From Liolophura sinensis (taxonomy: Eukaryota; Mollusca; Polyplacophora; Chitonida; Chitonidae): a DNA stretch of 60,000 nt. The DNA lies in contig NC_088301.1 of the NCBI RefSeq assembly GCF_032854445.1, forward strand, positions 37,375,187-37,435,186. Reading direction: 5' to 3'. Made by a program: the position numbers and the translations under genes. The notes below the pieces were generated by a model. It ran no database searches. It worked only from the letters and a program-made list of their open reading frames with translations, and had not been told where the DNA came from. Below are positions 12,001 through 24,000 of the stretch, one piece after another; positions within the stretch are counted from its first letter, which is position 1; each line of letters opens with the position of its first letter.

Positions 12001-15000
12001 ATACTGTATTATGTGACGTTTGCATTTTACAGAGTATGATACAGATTACAATGACTACAGTGCTATTGCCGGGTCATTCAGTGGGCCAAGTTTTCGACCT
12101 AAGCGACGAAAATTCTCTGAACTGGAACAGGATGAAGCAGAAACATCATGTAAATGCATGTGTATAAATAGGTTAACTGTGGCCTACAAAATTGCAGCAT
12201 GTCTTGTAGCTGTTGTCTGTGTTAGTCACACTCCACATTGTTTCACATGCAGTGAACTTGCGCTGTTTGTGTGTGAGGATAAACAGCAAAATGACTTGAA
12301 TGTTGTTTTAAAAAACGCATATGTGATATACAAGGAGGAAAATATGACATTTGGAGATATCTTTGTGTAGAGATATATTTTATTTATTTATTTATGTGAT
12401 TGGCGTTTTACGCTGTACTCAAGAATATTTCACTTATGCGATGTCGGCCAGCATTATGGTGGGTGGAAACCAGGCACACCCAGGGGGAAACTCACGACCA
12501 TCTGCAGGTTGCTGACAGACCTTCCCACGTACAGCCAGAGAGGAAGCCAGTATGAGCTGGAGATATATTTAGAAAGATAACCTACATGTATTTAACCTCC
12601 TTGTCCAAGCCAAAACATGTGAAATACAAAGGTTTGGACAAACTTCTTATGAAATTTCATCACTTCAGGGCATTGTAGGTCTATCTGCCATTTTGAACTT
12701 GGGATGGCATATGTAATATAGAAAACTAATTAAAAAAGGGACAGAGTAATATTCTAAATTATGTTTGTTGGCAGGTTGGTTGTCAAAAATGGTGAAAATA
12801 ATAATATTGTTTTTACCCAAATACTTCCAGGTTAAAAAAAATTGTAAATCAGCCCTACCAAACCTTATTATTTGGATGTTATTTGATGCTGTGATAGACA
12901 TTACTCGAAACCATGAAATTTTCATTTTGCCTGCTGTAATAATAAACATGCAATCAGTGCTGCTCATTAGGCTTTTTTGATGATTTGTTTCTAAAATATA
13001 ATAATTGAGGAAAAGTGGACCAAGCTTTTAAACCAGTCAACCAAAACATGTTTTTGCCTTTTGTGAAAACATGTTTCCCATGTGAAAGGACGATTTTAAT
13101 GTGTAACTTCTTGGCCTCCAATAGAAGTGTGCTCAGTGTACAAATAGTCTTACCCTAAATTTAATTTCTATTTTATTACCATAGCTTAGCTAACCGTAAC
13201 CACATGTCCTCTAAATTGTGGCAATCACCACTTGAGGGTTACAGTACCAGTTTTCCAGTTTGTATTTCGATTTTCTTGCAGTGATAAACAGTCCTCCTGA
13301 AAATTCCCCTGGCGAAGGTAAGGTTTAACTTTTTCTGTTTTCTTCAATAATTTGCTGTATTTAGACCCCCACCCTCCCCCACTTTATGCTATACTTTTTA
13401 TTTATTCATTTGATTGGTGTTTTATGCCATACTCAAGAATATTTCACTTATACGACTGCGGACAGCATTATGGTGGGTGGAAACTGGGCAGAGCCCGGGA
13501 GAAACACGCGACCATCCGCAGGTTGCTGAAGACCTTCCCACGTATGGCCAGAGAGGAAGCCAGCATGAGCTGGGCTTGAACTCACGGCGACCTCATTGGT
13601 GAGAGACTCCTGGGTCATTACGCTGCTATACTTTTTAACCAGAGCCTGTATCAGTATACTCTCAGATGAATGCAATAACTTTCTAATATGTTGAAAGAAG
13701 ACATAGATCTTATTTTTGATATTGATTACATCACATTCACTTGATTCCTGCTTTCTGTATGAACAATTGGGAAAGCCAAGCTGAGATGAGGACTGGTTTG
13801 TGGAACTTCATAAGCAGGAGGTGTGGCTCATCAATATATCAATAGGCTACATTCATTTGATCAGTGATAGAGGTTTGGAGACTCCAGTTTTGTGTGTGAA
13901 AACTGGAGCTGGCAAGTCTATGCTGCCATCCAAATGACTGGCCAGGATAGCACTACAACAACAAAATTATGAACAGAATCAATAATAATCTTGTGAAGGG
14001 ATCACTGATTGGTCAATCAAGCCACCTCATTAATATGTACCATATCAAACTGATAACTTACTTTCTGCTCAGATGAAATGACTGGACCTCTGCATAATAA
14101 AGAGTTCTTTTGTGAAATTTGATAATTTTTTATCAGAAAAACTGAAGTCTTGGCTTCAAAAATGTGAGACCGGCTCTGATAGCTCAGTTGGTAGAGTGTC
14201 CGCTTAGGGGCTGTATAGATTCAGGGTCAATCCTACGTCTGGTCCATCGTTTTAAGACCTTAAAACAGGAAGTTGTAACTTCCTCACTTGGTCTTCAGTT
14301 TTAAGGGTATATTGCAATGACTGATTGACCTTTATCCGTATAATGGCTATATTGAAAGCAATCTTCCAGTTTAAAGGAACAGTTTCTTTGCTGATTGACT
14401 GAAGGATTGGAGCTTGTGTGTCCAGTGTAGGGTCTTAATGATGTAAAACAAATGGTACATGTATATGTGCAAAAACGTTACATATGTGAGAGGTAGGTGG
14501 TTTAAGCCCTTTGTAATAGTAGGGAAGATCTAAACAAACAGTATGTATTTTCAGTTCCCAGTGGGCTTTCATCTAATGCTTTAGTTCGTTCTTGCAGTTT
14601 CTTGCTCTTCAGTGAAACTTGGTAGATTTGCCACCCAACTGTAGATGGTAGACTGTAGCCGGAGGTATTCTTTTAGGAGGCCTAAGGGGCCTACATGTAG
14701 TTATTATAGTCAGTGTTAGGTGTAAACCTGCCCACACAGACAACCACTTGATTTATCTATGGATACCTATTTATCTATGGCTATTATGAGTCTCTATACC
14801 TTTTGAAAAGATCATAAGGTGGCAGCAAATTGGACAAGGATTGTTTTTAAAGGATCGTGCGTAGAAAGCAAACCATGCACAATGTCAAAGACGTTTTCTC
14901 AGTGCACTTTGAGTTGAGACTGAAGACAATAGGCCTGCTGTTAATTACCTCATATATTACCCGACAGCAACTATGACCTAACGCGAGACTAGTTTTAGAG

Positions 15001-18000
15001 GAATGAAACTATGAGAAGTGTGGTCTCGCCTATTAAAACATGCAATATGTAGGTCATGTCACAACAACAACAAAAAAATACATGATATCGGCCAGAGAGA
15101 GTCACCAATGTCGAGATATGTGGAATGAAGTTTTTCAGCCTAAAAAGAGTTCAGCAAATCTGTCTATTGTAATTAATTAGGGTTTGGATTTTAAAATTAC
15201 CTCAGAATGCATGACATTGTACTAGGCTTTCCAACTAAGTTTACACAATTAAGATCTGTCTTAGAGCTAGGTCTTCAATTAGTTTTTATCCAGCTTTAAC
15301 TCTGCATCTTGTCATTAGCCATATTATACGGAGGTCCCACCTAACCACAGTTACTCCAAAAAACGCACCTTTTAAACGAGAGAGTAACCTTGAGGCAGGT
15401 ACTTTGGTGCAGCCCTGTTGAATTCATTCAAATCAGTTGCACAGATGAGAACTGCGGTTAAGAAATCCTTTCCAAAACAAGGTGTATGTTTCTAATTGTT
15501 TCAGACGATCAAGAAGAACGCAACCTTACTGGTGCAGAAGATACAAAGGAAGATAATGATCTGTGTATGGCACACTCCGAACTCAGTCAGTCCCTTGACA
15601 TCACCCCACACGTACAAAACCCTGCCAGTGGCATCCAGAAGAGGCAACAGAGGAGAGTGACCATCAATTCTATCGTTCTACCCTCTCCAACACATCACAG
15701 TGAACCTTCAGGTTACTTATTCATTGACCTTTAATTTCATCCAAGGCTAAGGTACTTTTTGAAAATAAAAGACAACAGTATCCCTGGTTTTCAAACTTTG
15801 TATTCACACACCATTCTCTTTAATGATATTTTTCAGTACCTCTGTTTTATGAGATAAAACACTGCATCTGTATTTATATTAACTTTCGTTTGCAGCTACT
15901 CCAGCCACAGTGAGGAAGTCGATATTAAAAACACCAGGAACAAACAGCAAGACAAAGTCATATTCAGAAACACCATTGAGTGAAGCCCCGGTCCATTATT
16001 GGGAGATGACAAGAAGTGATACGCCAGCTGTTGGTTTTGTTCCTCAAGCAACGGAGAATAAAAAAATAAGTATGTTGTTTAGTCTGAACCTAGGTTGACA
16101 TATGGTAACTGAGATATCACAGTTCAAAGAAAGCAAAATCACACACATTGAGAAAATCTAGCACGGCCATGTTGTCAGTTTTAACCAATCAGACATGACT
16201 TATTTCTATAATCGGAGAATGCACCTGTTTCAGCTGGTTGCTGTTTTGCCTTTTAGCCATATGAGCATGAAGTGTTATATCCCATTGCCTGGAATTCCAG
16301 ATTAAAAATTGATATACTGAGTTTCATGACATAAACATGTCAGGACGAAACAGCTTTAGCCATAACTACGGTTATATTATTTGTTGGCTTCTCTTTTAAC
16401 AGTGACCCTATCTTCTGAATGATCTTGTTGATGAGACATTTTAAATCCCATAGTGCTAGGGCCACTATATTGCTGTGATGATCGGAAAGCAAGTATGGGC
16501 AAACAATGACATTTTTAAACATATTAGAATGTACTTTGTTTTGTTTTGTTTTTAAATGTATGTGTGATAAATATTGTACTGCTTGCAAATGTCAGACAGA
16601 AATAATGTATTTCTCAAGCAGTAATGTATTTTTATCGCAGATTTGTTTATAACTTACATACCATGTGAGCAGTTGATCATTTCATTTGCAGTTCAGCCTG
16701 CCCCTGCTCCTGAAGGTCTACGCAGATCACAACGAACAAGGCTTAAACCTTTGGCATGGTACCAGAATGAGAGGGCTGTCTATGACAAAAGAAAGTCTGG
16801 TAAGAGAGCTTTATAGCTCAACATTAATGTCCACTATATGTCAGTGCAAATGGTTACAGTCTGTATCAGTTACTTAACTCAGGAGCACATTGGTAGTCAG
16901 AATTGGAGAGCTTTCTATACTTACTTTAATAGTACAATAACAACAGACAATAACAATAACCTGTCAGTTATGCACTCTGTCGAAATTGTTGGATGGATCT
17001 GTGGTTGTTAAAATATTTATTTTTGTCTCGGCCTAATCAACATGCAAGTAGATAAACTTACTGCGATAGGGTTTCCAGCTTTAAGTGTGATGGGGAATTC
17101 AGTCAGTCTTGTTGTCTGGATAAATATGCTTCAAATATTCTGCAGATTTTATGAGTGTACCACCAATTTATGGTGGCCTATGGCTTAAACTGTGAGAACC
17201 TTCATTCATTTGTTTCAATAGGGGGTTTCTTGATTGTTGATGTGGCTCCGCCTGCTGTAGACCCCACTCAAGAAAGAACAAATAAACTGAAAAGGAAAGC
17301 CCAGCAAGCAAAGAGTAAGTGGAGCTTTTGTTGGATTGGGAAAGTCCAGTATACAACTGAATCAGTTGAACTTTATCAGTCGAACATTTCCACACAACAA
17401 CTCATTCTCTTAGCAGAGCCATAAGAATGGTTAGTTCATCGTTCAATTAAATTAAGCTTTGATTTCTATTTTCAACAATTTCTGATATTTACCTGCCTCA
17501 ACATTTAATTGTTGAATTTAAAAACCTGGTTGAGCCATTTCACAGGGCACTTTACGAAACGAAGTGGGCCCGTAAATCCACTCTCAAACGCAGCACACAC
17601 CAATTTCTGTTGAGGATTGAACAGAAAAGGATGCTTTCAGTCACTCATACACGTTTAAATTCTTTTAAGACTAGTGTTGACTTGTCTCTCTTAAAAACCG
17701 CTGTGTTTCATTTGTGGTCCATCAGATCTTATTTTTTTCCTATCGGCAAAACCTGAGCAGACCGAAGGGGGTAAAGGACTTGATCCAGTAACGGTGCTTT
17801 ACTACTTCCTTTCGTGCAAGACTTCTTTACCTCGGACAGATATCCCTCCATATCACCAGTAACCAGGCTCTGTTGTAGGGCTAACTTAGAAGCCTTGAAA
17901 TGATGGGGTGTTGGGAACAGGGTGAATATTGACCATTTTCCGACATTGCGAGCTTCAACAACTACCATTTACTTAGTTTAGCATATCCGCTTGCCATTAA

Positions 18001-21000
18001 AGTGCAACGGTAACTACAGGAAATTTTCTTGACAAGAAAGACAAAAACCATGCTCGTTTGAGAGATAAGAGGCATGGATTAAAAATGCTTCAAATGAGCG
18101 ACTTTTTCGCTCACTAGCGATGCAGAGATTGTTACTGTTTCGCTGGAATCGGACATTAGAAATGGAAAAGTTGACGCACCTGGTAAGGTAATGTGCCTCT
18201 CTGTTCTGATCTGATCAATTATGGGGAGCAGAGGGGCAAGGACAATCTTGGAAAATATGCACACACGAAAGCACATGGGTTAGTAGACCAAATACTAGTT
18301 GTTATGCTGGCTATGCTTTTTTGTTTGTCTTTTGTTGGTTTAATCTTTCTGCCAAATGTTGCTTGAACTAAATAATATGTTACAACAACATCATCACCAA
18401 AGTCAGTTCAAAATACATGTAAATGATATCCTAATGTTTTAATTGTAAATGGATAATTAAGTATTATGCATGCATGGAGCTTTTTGCAATCTGTTTTTCA
18501 GAACTAAATTTCATTGACTTTCTTCACACAGTATATCAAACTGAAATACAAAATATACCCTCTGAATGCTGTCTCAGGGCATCTCACCATGGTCAAAATG
18601 TTAAAACTTTCTGACCAGTGAGGAGCGGGGAAACTCTCCTCTCGCACTTATTTGATTGGTGTTTCACACCGTACTCAAGAATATTTCACTTATATGACAG
18701 CAGCCAGCATTATGGTGGGAGGAAACCAGGCAGAGCCCAGGGGAGACCCACAACAATTCGCATGTTGCTAACAGACCTTCCCACATATGGCCGGGGAGGA
18801 AGCCAGCATGAGCTGGACTTGAACTCACAGTTATCGCATTGGTGAGAGACTCCTGGGTCATTATGCTGCGCTAGCGTGCTAACCAACTGAGCCATGGAGG
18901 CCCCACTTGGTTTTTTAATTCAAAGATTAAATGTTGAGGCAGGTAAATATCAGAAACTACGTTAGTTCAATGAAATATAGCAAGCAAAGTGACATAAAGC
19001 CATTGTACTGCATTTTTTCATATCCTGAATTCCTTGATGTCATATCAACTAATGATTCACACCAAGAAAAGTGTACTGGTCAAAATAAAATTTAAGAAGA
19101 CGTCCCCCTAGAAACTGTTCATTAAAGAAGATTATCTCCCTTCTCTGACCTCTGTGGCCCCCAGTGGTGAGGAAGGGGATGTGTAGGAGTTGGCCAGCAG
19201 CATGCTGTGTTGGTTTATACAATACGATTAACATGCACTAGGTAAAATGGGGACTAGAAATAGCGGTCGATTGTTACTTTATTCGGTAAAAATAACATGA
19301 TGGTTAAATGGAGATAAAAGTGGACAAAGCAACATGGTCTGTAAGATGTCAGTTTTCACGGGTGTTAGCAAGTTTTAGTATGATCATGGGTTTCCTCTAG
19401 CTAATGGTTTGACCAGTTTTTTTTCTTTCCTGTTCATTTACATCAGCACACAATGAATAAATTGTTTGATGATCTCTTGCGTCTGACAGTGAAGATTCTA
19501 TACTCATTTTTACTGCTCAGTCTCTCATCCTGTTAAAAAGAATGCATAAAAGTTTGTAGAAATGGTCATTGTAACCTATGGATGTACCTTTTGACCACTT
19601 AAACTCTGTTTATTAATTTACATGTTAATAAATATAAGTTGCATAATTTATGGAAAGGAAATTCATTAAGTTCTGCATAGATGGTTATTATAGCTCATAG
19701 ATGTGCCATTTGGCTATTTCAAATCTATTCATACATTAGTTTGTGTACTAATTTGAATTACTTCCACTTTTTATGTGCACTGTATCTGTAATTAGCGACT
19801 GTCAGACTGAAAATAGAAAGGATGGTTACTTTCACCCAACCAACCCATGTGTAAACCCAAATTATTTTCGCCCTTTTTTACAGAGTAATTATGATTGTTT
19901 GCTTTTCCTTTACCTTCCGAACACCTGAAACGGTGACCACTAACAATGATGGTCAATCATTCTTTCTTGTCAGAAAAATTGTACGTGTGGAATCCAATCA
20001 GCTAGGAGTAAGTCAACCGTATCCCTGTTCTTATTAAGGGACCTACCAGAGACAACCAGCTGGTAATCATGTATAATGGCAGGCAGAGTGGGAAGTTTTG
20101 ATTGAGAGTAAAGTTTACATTCAGAAATGACATGGAAACTACACTAGTAACTCTTGTTATCCCATGTGAACTGGATAACCACCACCAGGAATAAGGGTTA
20201 GTGCTACTTGCAAAACAGACTGGAGGTGAGAAATTTACTCTCACTTTCAATTGAAACTTGCTCTCACTTTCAATCGAAATTTTCTCCTGCTGCTGGTTAG
20301 TGGTGGACAGAGAATATACTGTATGGGTACCATTAGATTGTAACTTGATCACCTTTTATGAATTAAGCTCCTGTTTGGGTAAGACAAAGAGGGATACATG
20401 TGATCATTTCATGGTGGTCATAGCATATTAAAAAATCTGTTTCCAGAGAAAGTGGGACTGAGATGAAGAAATTGGCTACATCACAGAGAATTGTGTCGAA
20501 ATAACCATATTACCACAATAGCATTGATGCTTTTAGGCATTCATTGTTCTCTATCCGATGTAAAACTTCATCTTGATTGGTTTCTTAAGTCTTGTGTGCA
20601 CAGTATCACTAAAACTACATGTTTACAAATTTTATCAAAATAAGTCAGCATTCCAATTAAGGTAAAAATTGAATGTAAGATTTGACTTGTATGCATTGTA
20701 CATTTTCCCTTGGTTTGTACATGCATCATGATTCGACAGTACTTTTCTTTTGAGAGTTGTATTTATATTGAATGAACTTCACCAGCTGAAATAGACATTG
20801 TTCCAGTGTAGTTTGTTCAAGCAGGCTATGTAATTGTTCAGGGCTGAGGAGTTCTACCATCAACTGCTATATTTTATATATCACATGGTTTCTTGCTGCA
20901 GGACAACAGACTATGGAACTGAAGGAGCGAAGGCTGTCCGTCCATGTCAGTTTACCAGAAAAGGTGAAATTGGCCAGTGGAGGGAACATCATGGTGAGAA

Positions 21001-24000
21001 ATCCAGCAACAGCAAACACAGAAACCCTTGAAGGTCAGCCTTTACTCTGTATTTCATGCCACATACCTGGCTCAAATGAACCGATTTAAAAAAAACCAAT
21101 TGGGCAGGGGAGGGGGGTGTGAGGTGGGGGTGGGGATCAGAGACAGGTTGGCAATCGCAATTGAGAGTACACATGGTTACACAGGATCCTTCAAGAAGCC
21201 ATAACAAAGTGGCAAACTTTCGTGTGCAGGGAGTGGGGGGAGGGGGGAGCAGCGGGGTTAAATATCTGCTTTTGTCCTATAACTGTGATTAATTTATCAA
21301 AAATAGGTCCTGAAGGTCTGGTGTTTGTCTGCTCTAATATCTACATACGTTTTCTTGTATAACAAATTGTTTGTTTTCTCCCTGGAACCTTCATTAGGTT
21401 TTCACATGTGACTTGATTTTACCTTGGTACCTCACTCACAAAAAAGAACATGAATGGAAATCCATGGTGCGGCCATTACTGCTGAATTCATGTATCTTGC
21501 ACACAGCCTTTTTATGTGCATTTGGTGCTTGTATGTTGTATATAGTGTGTTTATCCCAGCATTGCCATAATATACCTCTACATTACTGCTGAAAGGTTAT
21601 TTTTTTTTTTATTTATTTGAGTGGTGGTTTACGCCATACTCAAGAATATCTCACCCATACAACGGCGGCCAGCATTATGGTGGGAGGAAACCCACGACCA
21701 TCTGCTGGTTGCTTGCAGACCTTCCCACTTACGGGATGGAGAGGAATGAAAAGGTATTAATTGTTCACTAGGTATTAATTATTGAATAGTCAAAAGTTGA
21801 TGGCTTATCCTGCACTGTGTGGTTGCCTCCATCAATAAAACTGCTTATCAAAAAATCTCAACAAGGCCGTTGGCAGCAATCCAATTAATAAATATAATAA
21901 ATGCATTGTACTACTTACAACATTATTCTTTTAGGATGTATTGGAACACAGACATCTGCTCAGTACTGGGGGCCAACAGGGCAGCAGGGCCAAACGACTG
22001 ATCCGTACGTTCTTTGTAAATACTTTCAAGAAAAGGCGTTTTCAGCTGGAGAGTTAGTGATCCGGCCAATGGAAGAAAAGCCAACACAGACTGTGTCAGA
22101 AAGCACAATGGTGAGCATATGATTAATGCCTATTGTGTTAAAAAAACTTTGTTAATCTTTTAAGTTTTTATTAAACTTCACTACATCTAATCGTAATCGT
22201 AAAGTTCTGTTGAAGAGTGATTATAGGTTTTCTCATTTTATCAGCCTTTTAATTGGAGGATACTCTCGGTAGGTGTATGTCTGACATTAAAAAAAATTAA
22301 AAGATAATAAAAAATAGGGAGGCAGTTAATGTTTGGATGAATACAAGAAAATTACCCAGCAGGAGGCCTGACTGACTACATGTACATTTGTGAATGACAC
22401 AGCTTTCCACCAGAAGTCTCTCTCTGTGGTATTCATCATTTTCAACAACCCACGAAACTATCTTCATGGCTTCAGAAAAGAGAAAAAAGTCAAAAAGAGT
22501 TCAGTTAGTCATGGAGTAGAATGTACAGTGTACATTGTGTATAACTTTGTGACTATGGCATGCATGAACTTTTTGAAAAAGAAACATTGTCATATGATAA
22601 ATATGAAAGTACATAAAATTAACCTCTACTACTTTTTCATGATACTGTAGCTTGAATCAGGCTACCGATTTTTAGGTTTATGTCGTACCCCAAGCGGCAG
22701 CATCCAGTGACATTTAAGCTATGTTATGGGCGATATCTTGTAAAACCTGTCTCTGTTGTGCTTGGGTTTGGCATCCTTGTAAATAATAATAATAACACAG
22801 TAGTACTTGGTAGATGTGCCATTGTTTGTGCCATATTCGTACATTAATTAGCATTTATGGTTTCTCAAAAACTACTGCATGTATTGAGCCAAGTTTTTGC
22901 TCATATGTAAACCACGATAACACAAGGTTAATTGTTCCATCATTGATTGGTTAATTATGTTAAATTACAATTTCACTTTTGTGTATTAGCATCCCTGTTA
23001 TCATAAATGTTTAAGTATATTTACATTATGTGTTGAACTGATTCGGGATTTAATGATTAGAGCATCCGCTTCCATTGGGAGACATGTGATCAGACCCGAG
23101 TCAGGTGATACTAAAGATTTTAAAAATGGTACTTGTTGCTGTCTCGCCTGCCACACAGCACTCAGAGGTTAGAATAAGGAAACAGGATTGGTTGGCCAGG
23201 TGTCAGGGTGGGATGTCTTCATTCTTCATTGGCGGCATGGACTCTTCAGGCCACAAGAATACACTGTATATGAACACACACCTGATGACTAATTGATCTA
23301 GTAAATCCGTAACATATAATATATGAGTACATGCCTTTCAACTAACTTGAATTTAAGTACTGTCTGACTTAGTTGTATTTGTCAACCAAATTTTTTTTTG
23401 TTTCAGATATTTTCTATATTGGAGGGCAAATTGGCAGTTACTATCCACGAGACAACCTCAATTTTACAGAAAAGAGATGTCTTTTATATCCCTCCAGGTT
23501 AGCCTGTGTTTGTGTCTGATGTACACTGTGTGCTTTTATGGACTTCCCAGGACAATAAGAAATTTTTGTTGGACAACCTAAAATGTATCATGAGCTGCTC
23601 ATTTATCAGAAATTCCAGTCGTAAAACTAAAAATTGTGAAAGTCTACCAGGCGTTGTAAGCTTTACTCAAACCATAAAGAAATAGTTTAAGTATGAAACT
23701 CCTAAATCCAGGCGGGTTGTCCCATTATCCAGGAGGGAGAAGCTTGTACATGTATATGAGTCGGCGCTTCTGCTGCCAGTCACCATTGTGAGATACTCAA
23801 CACTTTAGTATTTCCATTACTAAATTTGGACCAGCAGAAAATTTTTGGGCAACCAAATTAGGGTTGCCTGCTTGTATTTTTGTGTCTGATGTACACTCTG
23901 TAGTTGTGTGGGTGATGTAGGTCTACAACTGAAAATCAAATTTTCTAAAAAAAAAAAATGAATTAAAACATGATAGAACATTCCTTGGTCATAAATTCCT

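Noticed and set aside
14171-14245. Possible tRNA gene
   Set aside because: A- and B-box-like words are present but the acceptor stem does not pair and no normal anticodon arm forms, so it is treated as a tRNA-derived SINE.
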